DNA of 64,000 nucleotides, taken from Larus michahellis (taxonomy: Eukaryota > Chordata > Aves > Charadriiformes > Laridae). The notes beneath the pieces were generated by a model. That model was not told the DNA's origin, did not search any database, and saw nothing but the letters and a program-made list of their open reading frames with translations. Shown here piece after piece: positions 33,064-44,454 of this stretch. The position numbers and the translations under genes are program-made. Position 1 is the stretch's first letter. Every line of letters begins with the position of its first letter. The stretch spans positions 31,177,071 to 31,241,070 of the forward strand of contig NC_133930.1 in NCBI RefSeq assembly GCF_964199755.1. Reading direction: 5' to 3'.

Positions 33064-34415
33064 TAAGAGGAATTTATGCCTGGAAAAATTGCTTCTGGGA
33101 GGAACATTGGGAATGTGGAAATGAGATAAAAACACTTTGGGTGAGAATAAAACGTTTGTATGAAATTTTCTGTGCGGCAGGACATTGAGCTAAATCCTCA
33201 AATATGAACCCTAAGTAATCTCTTTGTTGGTAGAGTATATTAGTGTAAGTACAATGTCTTTGTAATTCTGTGCCCAGTGTTTTCAGTATTGCATTATCTA
33301 CTCTTTTTAGAGGTAACTGAAAAATTCATTCTGACAACAGTAGCTGTACCATCTGTACTCAAACGATAAAGTTAATCCCTAACTCCTCCTAAGTTATTAT
33401 TGGATGTGTATCATGGTCCAAATGTACTGATTGGGTGGAAACCCACTGCACTTTTTCCACTGATTTCCACATCTTAGAACTGTAAATAAGCAAAATGGTT
33501 GAAGTTGTGGTATTGTAAACAGTCACACAGCCTGAAATAACATTTCACAATCCCATAGTACTTTATGAGTCAAAATTCTGTAAAATGTTGCCATACAAAA
33601 AAGGTGAATACAAGTTTTATTGTGTGCATTTTAAATTGAGGAAACTAGGAACGGAAAAATTACTTAGCCAAGGCCAGGCAATAGCAAATGGCAAAATTCT
33701 AACTAACTCATGATTCCCGGTCCTGCAGACATTCCTCCGGTATTGTTCCAGTGCAGAATTGCAGCTTTGCTGGATGTCTGACATTCGCACACATTCTCAC
33801 AGCTAAATAGTAAGATTCTAACACATTTTCCATAATTATCAGAATATGAACACTTTAGAGTATGAACTTCAAAGCAAAGCAAAGTGTCTTGCAAAGGCAT
33901 CAATCAGGATTGACTTTGACCTCTAAGTATTGAATTGCTTTTTTCAAAACTAAAATGAAAGTAATTTCACACATTTTTTTTTATTACTCCTAATGAAACA
34001 TAACAAGTTACTGACAGTAAGCTAGAAAGGACTTCAACCTGAACTCAGTTTTAACAGATGAGGTGATCTACAGTGTTTAGGTATATGTGTACTATATAAA
34101 CCTCAATAAACTTAACAATTTTTAACTGCAGGCACAGTCTTGCCACTATTGTTTTACAAGGTTTCATGTATAAGTCTAATTGTCAGAAACTGGTTAAAAA
34201 TAGAAAAATTTTACACTGCCTTTAGTGTAATGCAGAAATTAATATATAGAGAAATTCAGACACCAGAGAATTAGCAAATTTAACAGAAGGTTCACAAATG
34301 CTTTTTAGAAGGCAACCAAAATTTGCTGTCATCTTAGTTGTTGTCAGTGTTCTAATTATTATCTATTTTGGCAAACCTCATTGAAGTAAACCTGATCTCT
34401 CCTTCCAAACACAGC

Positions 34416-34476
34416 TTTTCTTTTTTTTTTCTTTTTTCTTTTGTTTTTTTTTTTTCTTTTGTTTTTTTTTTCTTTC
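34416..34476 (+). repeat. Polypyrimidine (T-rich, TTTTC) tract
   Basis: About 60 bases of T runs broken by single C or G bases. Confidence 0.85.
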
Positions 34477-37400
34477 CAGAGAGACAGAGAATTATTTACT
34501 GCAAATATTTATCATGGGTCTTTGTTAAGCTCTTACTCTCAAAAAGATTTTGGTCGATTTATTTAATTTAACTTGACTATGAGACCTATAAGAGAACTTC
34601 CTGGAATTTGCATTTATTTTTATTAAAAAGAGGACATACAATTTTAGGGCACTTAATAACAGACATTTGGAGGAAGAAGTGGCAGACAACCTGCCAGAGA
34701 GCAGCAAGGGTCAGCTTCTCTGCAAGGGAAAGTGAGCTGACCTTAAATAAAAGCAGTCAAGCACTCAGTGAGGGGAAGAGATTGCAGAGGGGAGTAACAG
34801 AGAATGAGGGTTACAGAGCCTGCTGATGTGCTCAAGGCCCTGCCACGATCTTCCTTACACAGACATAAAAAAATAATTGGTTTATTATAAAACAACTAGT
34901 TGATTAAGTCAAAGCATATTTAATGTGCTCTGTCTTACTACCCCTATTTCTATTTCTTTAATCATTTTTTGCCTTAATTTTAGTCATACGATTTAACCTA
35001 CATTTGTCTTAAGTCTGTTACAGTGTACTTTTTAATAGATGACAAATATCAGCAAAAACGAACTAACTTCATGCAGCTTTCCTCTTAATTACTTAAAACA
35101 GATTTAAGCTTTGATAGCTTTGAACTGACGATTTAGAAATACAGATACACCATATCTTCGTTATAAGTCACCTGCAAACCAAAGTGCCAGTGTATTTAGC
35201 TTCACAGTGAAGCGACTATATCTTGGCTTCAGTCCTGTAGTCTTTATGGCAGGACAGGGCCTGCCATTTTTATGGGCAAACAGATGATACGACAATGTTC
35301 TCTTTTGTCTTTTAGTCATCTCTTCAATTTCTGAAAGCACTACTTTAATTCATGATGATGAACTAATCTTTTTATTTACAACCCAAGATTAATCTCAATA
35401 TATTTGTCAAAATTTTTCAGCTTCCATCTCGTAATACCTTAAGCCTAGTAATAAGACTTGAAGTTGACTTTGAAATTGAATTTCATAGGGCCAGCAATTT
35501 ACCATGGACTGCTGAAAGTTATGAACTACCTGCGTAAATACAGAACAGCCATGGAAATGGAAGGGATCAGCTGAGTCAGAAAGTCTGGTTGTGAAATTAG
35601 ACGCGTAACAGACATTTAGCCCAGAAGGACTTTTACTCCCTATGTTTCCCCTTAAATCAGAAAATGCATTAAAATCCACAAAAAGTATAACGCTCTACAG
35701 GTCAGACACAGAAATAAACCAAAACCTTTATTCTTTCTTGTCTATAATCCAATTCTCTCTATTGGTTGTTATACTTTCTTATCACGCCTTACTTTAAATA
35801 GAAATCTAAACAAACTGAGTTTGAATAACACTTCAATGAGGTCTAGTTCTGATTACAGACCCTTAACCGCTAAATAAATACAATGAACACATATAAATAT
35901 TAACAACTCTGATAGTAACATTTTTTTAACAGTAAGGGTGAAGCAGGCTGCTGACAAGCAATTCTCCCACTCTCAGCATGGAGCTACTTTGGAAGCAGTT
36001 CTGTGGTATTAGTGCTAACGAACAGAACAGCTACTCTTTCTCTAACACATTGCTGATAAGAGAATGTACAGATGTACTAGTATAATTCCATTCTTAAACT
36101 CAATTATACATACACCTTATCACAGGGGGATGTGCATTTGGCAAACAAAGAGACTATTGGCTGTATGCTGAGATGCTAATTTATAAATGGTTAATATTAA
36201 AATAATTTTATTACACAAATCTATTCTGTGAGTTACTTAACTGTAGATGAAGACAGAAGGCATTTTCTGGGGTTAAGACAGAGAGATTGCAATGTGAGCT
36301 ATGCTCTGAGATGTAACAGTGGCAATTGTGATGCTTCTTAGCCAGCCCTCACCTCCCTGGGGGCTGCAGCACCATCCGTTTCTGTGGCTATGATGCCCAC
36401 CTGGTTGCTGGCATTTGGAGTGCTTCTGTTCAGCACAAAGAAAATACAGACATTACCAAGGTGATTTGTGCTAAAGATGTGGTGGTAATGAACTCCATTG
36501 TCCCTAATGGAAAATGGAAAACTAGGGACTGCCCCTGAGTCCTCTACATCCCACTACTGAACTGTAAAGTTCAGCTACTTCTAAAGAGGCAACTGTGCTG
36601 CTGAAAGCAGTGCTGCCACCACCAGTTTCCTTGCGTTTGAATGCTACGCTTCAGCTTGTGTTGGTGCACCAATGTTGTTTACGCTGCTCTTAACTGTGGC
36701 CTAAACTAGGCCAAATCACCAACCACACTTTTAAAACAGTGGTGCATACTAGTAATGCACAAGTGCCTGAGATAGTTAAACCAGAAGCATTTCAGTTTCC
36801 CGGCCAGATTAACCAGGGTGGGGTGGCAGGGCTGAGGACTTGGCATTAAGAAAACAGTGGCTCTGAGGTTTTTCGTTTGGAACCTGCTACTGTTGGCAGA
36901 AACAGACTCTAGAAAGGCTTTGGGGCTACTGTGAGTTACGGTTTCTCAGCTCTCCTAGTAACGGTTCTGTTTCTTGAGCACTTCCCGGTTCAGCTGCACA
37001 ATGAAGACTGTATTTCAGTCCTCTTCTGTTTGAATCGGTCTTTAACCTAGCAACAAGAGAGTAACTTTCCTTAAAACATAAAAATACAGTGCTAAATCCT
37101 CGTCTTTGGCAGGAGAAAGTCAGAGGCAGATGTGAAGTCTGAAAGCAATTTCAACTCATGTTTTGAAATTGATTTACTTTGAATATAGGTCCCTAACCGT
37201 AATTTGATTTCATGGACTTAAGATTTAATGTCAGAAACAAAGTGCCCCTTTCTCAGGGTGTGCTATGAAAAAGCTTCACATTCTCCAGTAACTGTTAGGA
37301 TCAGCAAACAGATGAATCAAATACAGCTTGGTGCTGCCCCATAATCAAAGTGTAGATAAAGATCAGCTATTCTGCTTCATTGTTGAAAACTGCATGGGGA

Positions 37401-37893
37401 CATGATGAAAAACCCAAATCCCTAGATGGAAAGATACATCCCGGTTTGCTTTAGATGCTGAAAGAGATTATATGAAGGACTGTTTTACATTCTCATCTAG
37501 CAATTCAGTTTCTATAAAGAAGTTGCTCATATAGTAGCTATGAATCCTATAATATACTGACATATTTCTAACAGTAAAAAGAAGCCAATGAAATATAGTG
37601 TATAAGAGAACAGTAATTTTAGTTCGAGTATTTTATTTATCAGCTCCACCATGGAAAATGATTACATGTTCTTAAATTACCATTTTTAAAAAACCTATTA
37701 TTATAGTCTAAAGTGAAACTTCTTCACCACCCCTAGACCTTTACAAACAGATGCAAGCAGGATAAGTTTCGGATTACTTCCTCTCAGTTCTGCTGGAAAT
37801 CAATACAGAAGGTCTATTTGTTGATCTTTCCTCTCCCAACATACATAAAAGCCCAGTGTTGGCAAGAAACTGTAGTCTTCTAGCCAATACTAC

Positions 37894-37910
37894 AAAAAAA
37901 AAAAAAAAAA
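37894..37910 (+). repeat. A17 homopolymer followed by A-rich sequence
   Basis: Seventeen A bases, then GAAAAAAGAATAGAAAC. No retrocopy was recognised upstream of it. Confidence 0.8.
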
Positions 37911-40283
37911 GAAAAAAGAATAGAAACAGAAAAACAAGAAGAAAGGAGGCCAAGGAATAAAATTACCATGAGAAAAGAGAAAGCACCATTTTCTATCTGG
38001 TTTGAGTTAGCAGGAAACGTGGCACGTGCTGTATACTGTATCAGGTCTGAAAGCCTTGTATCTCACAGCAGCATGAACTGTTTTGCCAGCAGTAATTATA
38101 TTATCGAATTGTTCCTTTTAACTAAGTGTATGTTATTTACAATTCCTTAATGTTTGCTTTTAAAAATAGTTATTTTGCAGAAAATACATTTTAAAACAGC
38201 CGGAAATGGATTTTATTGGACTGACAGAAAGAAAGAACAAAATCAAATGTCACTGTTTTATTCAAAATACAGAACTGGACTTCCCGTGAGATAAATATGT
38301 GAAATATGATCACTTTGCACCACATTTCAAGAGGTTCTGGTCTTACTGTATAGTTAGGTAACTATGGGAGGCGCTTCCTGGTGAAGGGGATCCTGATCCA
38401 TGACTTTCTGCCTCACTTCATTTAAATGAGAGAATTCAGCACAGGATTGCATTGTGCCCTTTGAATCAACACATGCACAACTCTGTCCAGACACAATCCA
38501 TACCTATTGCAGCAACTTTTATGAAGGTATCGCCCTTCTTGATCAAAGGGATCAGCCTACTTACTGCGGTTTTCCTACAGAAAGGCAGTTTCCAGTTTAG
38601 ACTTGTGGAATACCAGGAAACCACCTGAGCTGCACATGGAATTCATTTGGTGGTCATGTGAAGAATAGGGACAAAACTGCATTTAAGAAGAGCACCTGCT
38701 CAGTTTTCTGTTACCAGCCAACCATCCCTAAACTACACGGCAATAAAAAACTGAAAAAGGAAGAGGTTTTTTCCCTGGAATATATGATTTTCAAGTGCTT
38801 TAGTTTCTCAAGGAAAACAAATTACTAACATCAGCATAAATATAAAAAGTATTATACAATCCAGTCTTTCTTCCTCTCTGAAATATAAAATAACTTTATT
38901 TTGAGCACAACATCAGCAAATTCCTTTTCATAAACTAAAGGGGTGCTCCGAAAATAGTCCAAGAATCAACTGGAACAGCAGAAAAACATGACCATAACAA
39001 TCTAACGTGATTCTAAATACAGCTCTCAGTCAACACAGAAGAAGATGAATTGTAGCCAGGCTTTTATTTGTCTAACAGGGAAATTTGCACAGGCATGTAT
39101 GACAAAATTCACAGGAGGAAATTGCTGACCAAACTGACGTAAGTCTTTGCAATGCTGTGTCAGCCAGAGCTATAGTTCATATACTACAGCATTAAGAAAT
39201 GATACCCTGCACTACTGCATAGGTAGTTTTCAACCCTGTGTGTGCATTTGGTTTTGACCCATAAAAGACTTCTAGCCTTCCAGATTCTGTAGTAAAATAA
39301 ATAAACAAGTTTAAAAGAGTGATTAAAACATCCTTAAAGCTCTCAAATTTTCATATCAAAAAGACAGTGAAGTAGCAAATAACATTACCTACCTTTCTTA
39401 TCATATTCATAATACAAGAAAATTAAATTTTGTGAACATGATCAATTATTTGATATTGTAACCTGGCTAAATTCAGAGTGTTTTTTTTACATACTTACCT
39501 AGACTACTCATGAAGATTATCTAAAATTTGCTTTGCTTACCTTTTAGTAAATAATAAAAAAAGACAAAGTCCTTGAAGTTGCCTCAGATAAAAAAGTTAA
39601 GGACAGGCTTACTTCATAAACTACACTTATTGTTATGTCAGGTGAGCTTCACCAAAAGATTCTGGTTTATACTGTCAGTTTTTAATGGTGATCAGAAGAG
39701 AAACATGCCTCTGAGGTACATACTGTACAGGAGGGAATAAAAAATTGAAACCCATCTCAAGTATCGTGCTGAATTCTTCTTATCTTTTCAAATGACAGTT
39801 GCTCAGTTGCATGTTTTGCTGACTTTGTGATTATATTTAACACGGCAACTACTTAAACCATTCTTTGCCAAGAAACAAAGTCAAGGTTTTTTTTACCGAA
39901 GATCAATCCCTGATCAAGTTTTGATCAGTAAGAATGATAGGAAAAATTCACTACATGCTAGGTTATTTGGAATAAGTGGAATAATTGGGCGGCGTCAGCG
40001 TCACACGTGGCAGCTCTAAACGGGTGGTCCCGGAGCGCAGCGGCCGGCCGCTGCGCACCCAGCACGCGGGTAGCCTACGTGGGTCACCCAGGGCGGCACC
40101 GCAGTGCGAGCGAACGAACAAGGAGCAGCATTTCATACGGTGGGTCACTGGAAGCCTTGAGTCTAAGGTAAGCAGAAGCTGGGCAACCACAAGCAGAGGA
40201 ACACCGGCGTGCAAGGGCACCGGCTCAGGGCGCGAGGGAAGCGAACAGCAGAGATCCTCCATCTCCCGGCACGAGAAAAGAAC

Positions 40284-41360
40284 ATGGCCGCAAAACAGTC
40301 AAAAGCTTCTGCGAGGAAGAACGTGGGAACTCAGACTGAGCTCCTCTGCAAGCATGTGGCTGTGCAGGTCTCGGGCTGTAATGAATGCCTGAGTCTGGCA
40401 CTGCTCCCACAGGGTTCCAGGGACACTGTGTGCATACGGTGCGATCAAGTAAATGATCTGCTCAGGAAGGTGGTTGAACTGAAGGAAGAGGTAGAAAGGT
40501 TAAGAAGTATTAGGAACTGCGAAAACGAAATAGATTGGTGTATCCATACCCTGAGGCAAAGGCAGCAGGAAGAGGCTCTATCAGAAGTGGATGACCCACT
40601 TCCCTCCTGTCACCAGGCAGAAGGAGAGGACTCAAGGGATAAGGGGGAGTGGAGTCAGATCCCTCCTCGGAGAGGTAAGCAAAACCTCTCACGGCCCCCC
40701 TCACCATCCCAACTGCCCTTACGTAATAGGTATGAGGCTCTGGAAATTGAGGACCAGGCGACTGAGGATGGAGAAGCTGATCCATCCAGTGAAATGCCCA
40801 GTGCTCGTCACTCACCCCCACGCCTCAGGACGTCCTCAACAAAGAAAGAAAGAAGGGTTATTGTAGTAGGTGACTCCCTTCTGAGAGGAACAGAGGGTCC
40901 TATCTGTAGACCGGACCCATCCCACAGGGAAGTCAGCTGCCTCCCTGGGGCCAGAATTAAGGACATACGGAGGAAACTCCCTTCCCTGGTCCAGTCATCA
41001 GATTACTATCCGCTACTGATATTTCAGGTAGGCAGTGACGAAGTAGGTACCAGAAGTCTGAGGGCAATGAAGAATGACTTTAGGGCCCTGGGACGGCTGG
41101 TTAAGGGATCGGGAGCACAAATAGTGTTCTCCTCTATCCCACCATTTGCAGGGGTAGACGAGGGGATAAATAGGAAGAGCCAGCAAATTAACTCCTGGCT
41201 CCGCGACTGGTGCGTCCGGCAGGACTTTGGCTTTTTTGAACATGGGCTGATCTACAGGAAACCAGGCATGCTGGCATCAGGCGGGGGAAGCCTAACCCAA
41301 AGGGGAAGAAAGAGACTGGGACAAGAATTAGCAGGGCTTATCCATAAGGCTTTAAACTAG
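40284..41360 (+). CDS. CR1 ORF1 protein (zinc-ribbon plus SGNH esterase-like)
   Basis: This is the RNA-binding or chaperone-type first protein of CR1, 358 residues. I chose the ATG at 40284 because AAGAACATGG is a good Kozak site and CR1 ORF1 proteins start MAAKQSK; the frame stays open upstream to 40209. Two CxxC pairs (CNEC at 32-35, CIRC at 50-53) suggest a zinc-binding fold. A charged heptad-like helix follows (about 58-97), then a Pro/Ser-rich linker. The SGNH-esterase region begins at [11 protein letters not shown] (Ser198 is the expected nucleophile), with VGSDEVG near 249-255 standing for the Gly/Asn block. The expected catalytic DxxH near 333-336 reads GGGS, so esterase activity is probably lost although the frame is intact. 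ORF2 starts 5 bases after the stop. Confidence 0.9.
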   Translation: MAAKQSKASARKNVGTQTELLCKHVAVQVSGCNECLSLALLPQGSRDTVCIRCDQVNDLLRKVVELKEEVERLRSIRNCENEIDWCIHTLRQRQQEEALSEVDDPLPSCHQAEGEDSRDKGEWSQIPPRRGKQNLSRPPSPSQLPLRNRYEALEIEDQATEDGEADPSSEMPSARHSPPRLRTSSTKKERRVIVVGDSLLRGTEGPICRPDPSHREVSCLPGARIKDIRRKLPSLVQSSDYYPLLIFQVGSDEVGTRSLRAMKNDFRALGRLVKGSGAQIVFSSIPPFAGVDEGINRKSQQINSWLRDWCVRQDFGFFEHGLIYRKPGMLASGGGSLTQRGRKRLGQELAGLIHKALN

Positions 41361-41365
41361 GTTTG

Positions 41366-44300
41366 ATGGGGGATGAGGACGAAACCAGGATCACAAAAGT
41401 GGTGCCTGGGAGCAACATAGCAGTGCTCATGGGTAAAAGTGATAGCAAGGTCTTGCAGCCTGTCTCAGCAATGGTGGGGGATAGTGAATTGTGTGGCAGC
41501 ATAGACACAAGGAGTAGTGATAATTTGGTAACTACAGTAGTGTCCGAGAATGATCAGGTGCAAATCAGGGCCTGTACCCCCAAGAAAGTGGCAGGACAAT
41601 TAACCCAACTGAAGTGCATCTACACTAATGCACGCAGCATGGGGAATAAGCAGGACGAGCTGGAGGCCATCGTGCAGCAGGGAAACTATGATGTGGTTGC
41701 CATCACGGAAACGTGGTGGGAAGACACACACAAGTGGAGTGCTGTAATTGATGGCTACCAGCTTTTCAGAAGAGATAGGCAAGGGAAGAGAGGTGGTGGG
41801 GTGGCCCTCTATGTTAGGGGCGGTTTTGAATGTCTAGAACTCAACAGTGTGAATGACAGTGTTGAGTGTGTATGGATAAAAATCAAGGGGAAGGCCAACA
41901 AGGCAGATATCATGATGGGAGTTTGTTATAGACCCCCTAATCAGGATGTAGAAACCGATGAAGTATTCTATAAGCGGCTGGCAGAGGTCTCACGATCATC
42001 TGCCCTTGTTCTTGTGGGGGATTTCAACTTCCCGGATGTCCGCTGGGAATACTACACAACAGAGAGGGAACAGTCCCGGAGGTTCCTGGAGTGTGTGGAA
42101 GACAACTTCCTAACACAGCTGGTGAAGGAACCTACTAGGGGAAGTGCCCTACTGGACCTACTGTTTGTTAACAGAGAAGGTCTTGTGGGGGATGTAAAGG
42201 TTGGAGGTCGTCTTGGGCAGAGTGACCATGAAATGATAGAGTTCTCAATTCTTGGTGAAGGGAGGCGGGGAGCCAGCAAAACTGCCACCTTGGATTTCCG
42301 AAGGGCAGACTTTAGCCTGTTTAGGAGCATGGTTGAGAGTGTCCCTTGGGAGGCAGTTTTGAAGAGCAAAGGTGCCCAGGAAAGCTGGTCATACTTCAAG
42401 CAGGTGCTCTTAGAAACACAGGTGAAGGCCATCCCCATGTCCCGAAAGACGAGCCGACGGGGAAGAAGGCCAGCCTGGCTAAATAGAGAGCTTTGGCTGG
42501 ACCTCAGGAAAAAAAGGAAGGCTTACATTCTCTGGAAAAGGGGCTTAGCAACTTATGAGGATTATCAAGATATAACAAAGCTATGCAGGGGGAAGATTAG
42601 AAGGGCCAAAGCTCAATCAGAACTCAGCTTTGCCACTGCAGTTAAAGACAACAAGAAGAGATTTTTCCAGTATATCAACAGAAAAAGGAAAACTAGGGAA
42701 AATATAGGTCCACTGATGAATGAGACGGGTGCCCTAGTGGTGGAAGACACAGAGAAGGCAGAGTTACTGAATGCCTTCTTTTCTTCGGTCTTCACTGATA
42801 AAGCCGTCCCTCACGCATCCCATACCCTGGAGGCAAGGGGGAAGGTCTGGAGAGAGGAAGATTTTCCCTTAGTTGAGGAGGACTGGGTCAGAGACCACTT
42901 GGCCAAGCTGGACATTCATAAATCCATGGGCCCTGACGGGATGCACCCGCGAGTGCTGAGAGAGCTGGCAGATGTTATCGCTAGACCACTCTCCATTGTC
43001 TTTGCAAGGTCATGGGGAACAGGAGAGGTGCCTGAGGACTGGAGGAAGGCTGACATCACTCCAATCTTCAAAAAAGGCAAGAAGGAGGACCTAGGGAACT
43101 ACAGGCCGGTTAGTCTTACCTCTGTCCCTGGGAAGGTAATGGAGCGACTCATTCTGGATGTCGTCTCCAAACCCATAGAGGAACAGGAAGTTATTGGAAG
43201 TGGTCAGCATGCATTTACCAAGGGCAAATCATGCCTGACCAATCTGATAGCTTTCTATGATGTTATAACGGGTTGGCTGGATGAGGGGAGAGCCGTAGAT
43301 GTCATCTACCTTGACCTTAGCAAGGCTTTTGACACTGTCTCCCATAACATCCTCATTAGGAAGCTGAGGAAGTATGGGCTAGACGAGGTGACAGTGAGGT
43401 GGATCGAGAGCTGGCTGAGTGACAGAACTCAGAGGGTTGTGATCAGCGGCACAGAGTCCAGTTGGAGGCCTGTAACGAGTGGTGTCCCTCAGGGGTCAAT
43501 ACTTGGACCAATTTTGTTCAATATATTCATTAATGACCTAGATGAGGGGACAGAGTGTATCCTCAGCGAGTTTGCTGATGATACCAAGCTGGGAGGGGTG
43601 GCCGACACTCCAGAGGGCCGTGCTGCCATCCAGCGTGACCTGGACAGGCTGGAGAGCTGGGCAGAGAAGAACCTAATGAGGTTCAACAAAAACAAGGGTA
43701 GGGTCCTGCACCTGGGAAGGAAGAATGCCAAACACCAGTATAGGTTAGGGGCGGACATGCTGGGAAGCAGCTCTGAGGAGAAGGACCTGGGGGTCCTGGT
43801 AGACAGCAAATTATCCATGAGCCAGCAGTGTGCCCTTGTCGCCAAGAAGGCCAATGGCATCCTGGGCTGCATAGGGAAGACTGTGGCCAGTAGGTCGAGG
43901 GAGGTCATTCTCCCCCTCTACTCTGCACTGGTGAGGCCACAACTGGAGTACTGTGTCCAGTTTTGGGCTCCCCAGTTTAAGAGGGACAGGGAACTACTGG
44001 AGCGAGCCCAGCGAAGGGCAACCAAGATGATTATAGGACTGGAGCACCTCCCTTATGAGGAAAGGCTGAAAGAGCTGGGACTCTTTAGCCTGGAGAAGAG
44101 AAGGTTGAGGGGGGACCTGATTAATGTTTACAAGTATCTAAACGGTGGGTTTAAGGAGGACGGAGCCAAGCTCTTTTCAATGGTTCCCAGTGACAGGACA
44201 AGGGGCAATGGGCACAAGCTAGAACATAGGAAGTTCCGTTCAAATACACGGAAAAACTTCTTTAGGCTGAGGGTGACAGAGCACTGGAACAGGCTGCCCA

Positions 44301-44374
44301 GGGAGGTTGTGGAGTCCCCTTCTCTGGAGATTTTCAAGACCCACCTGGATGCAGCCCTGAGGGATGTGCTTTAG
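41366..44374 (+). CDS. CR1 ORF2 protein: APE endonuclease plus reverse transcriptase
   Basis: This is the replication protein of the LINE: it nicks the target DNA and copies the element RNA at the nick (target-primed reverse transcription). It has 1002 residues from the ATG at 41366; an in-frame TTG precedes it. The APE-type endonuclease spans about 82-295 with [10 protein letters not shown] (Asn88), AITETWW (Glu115), [12 protein letters not shown] (Asp219, Asn221) and QSDHEM (Asp287, His288), all intact. The reverse transcriptase spans about 520-780 with [50 protein letters not shown] (Asp650), [11 protein letters not shown] and FADD (Asp738, Asp739). The C-terminal region includes [14 protein letters not shown]. 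No stop or frameshift was seen. By catalytic motifs it could encode an active enzyme, but activity cannot be judged from sequence alone. Confidence 0.95.
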   Translation: MGDEDETRITKVVPGSNIAVLMGKSDSKVLQPVSAMVGDSELCGSIDTRSSDNLVTTVVSENDQVQIRACTPKKVAGQLTQLKCIYTNARSMGNKQDELEAIVQQGNYDVVAITETWWEDTHKWSAVIDGYQLFRRDRQGKRGGGVALYVRGGFECLELNSVNDSVECVWIKIKGKANKADIMMGVCYRPPNQDVETDEVFYKRLAEVSRSSALVLVGDFNFPDVRWEYYTTEREQSRRFLECVEDNFLTQLVKEPTRGSALLDLLFVNREGLVGDVKVGGRLGQSDHEMIEFSILGEGRRGASKTATLDFRRADFSLFRSMVESVPWEAVLKSKGAQESWSYFKQVLLETQVKAIPMSRKTSRRGRRPAWLNRELWLDLRKKRKAYILWKRGLATYEDYQDITKLCRGKIRRAKAQSELSFATAVKDNKKRFFQYINRKRKTRENIGPLMNETGALVVEDTEKAELLNAFFSSVFTDKAVPHASHTLEARGKVWREEDFPLVEEDWVRDHLAKLDIHKSMGPDGMHPRVLRELADVIARPLSIVFARSWGTGEVPEDWRKADITPIFKKGKKEDLGNYRPVSLTSVPGKVMERLILDVVSKPIEEQEVIGSGQHAFTKGKSCLTNLIAFYDVITGWLDEGRAVDVIYLDLSKAFDTVSHNILIRKLRKYGLDEVTVRWIESWLSDRTQRVVISGTESSWRPVTSGVPQGSILGPILFNIFINDLDEGTECILSEFADDTKLGGVADTPEGRAAIQRDLDRLESWAEKNLMRFNKNKGRVLHLGRKNAKHQYRLGADMLGSSSEEKDLGVLVDSKLSMSQQCALVAKKANGILGCIGKTVASRSREVILPLYSALVRPQLEYCVQFWAPQFKRDRELLERAQRRATKMIIGLEHLPYEERLKELGLFSLEKRRLRGDLINVYKYLNGGFKEDGAKLFSMVPSDRTRGNGHKLEHRKFRSNTRKNFFRLRVTEHWNRLPREVVESPSLEIFKTHLDAALRDVL

Positions 44375-44454
44375 GCAATCCTGCTCTAGCAGGGGAGTTG
44401 GACTAGATGATCTCTAGAGGTCCCTTCCAACTCTGAAGATTCCGTGATTCCGTG

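Larger units (their letters stand above)
33064..39983. other. Non-coding region before the full-length CR1
   Basis: Contains a T/C-rich tract at 34416-34476 and an A17 run at 37894-37910. 36310-37000 is GC-richer than its flanks with protein-like but broken frames. No supported gene. Confidence 0.5.
39984..44454 (+). mobile_element. Essentially full-length CR1 LINE with two open ORFs
   Basis: Layout: a CpG-rich 5' region of about 300 bases (39984-40283), ORF1 (40284-41360), 5 bases, ORF2 (41366-44374), and an 80-base 3' UTR with the usual GGACTAGATGATCTCTAGAG segment. It ends in two copies of GATTCCGT. The 5' boundary is set by the abrupt rise in GC and CpG near 39985 and could be off by a few tens of bases. 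CR1 elements lack a poly(A) tail and normally give no clear target duplication; none was seen. This is the only copy here with both ORFs open. Confidence 0.93.

Noticed and set aside
35407-35679. 90-codon minus-strand open frame
   Set aside because: No recognised domain, no splice or promoter support; such length is expected by chance in 64 kb.
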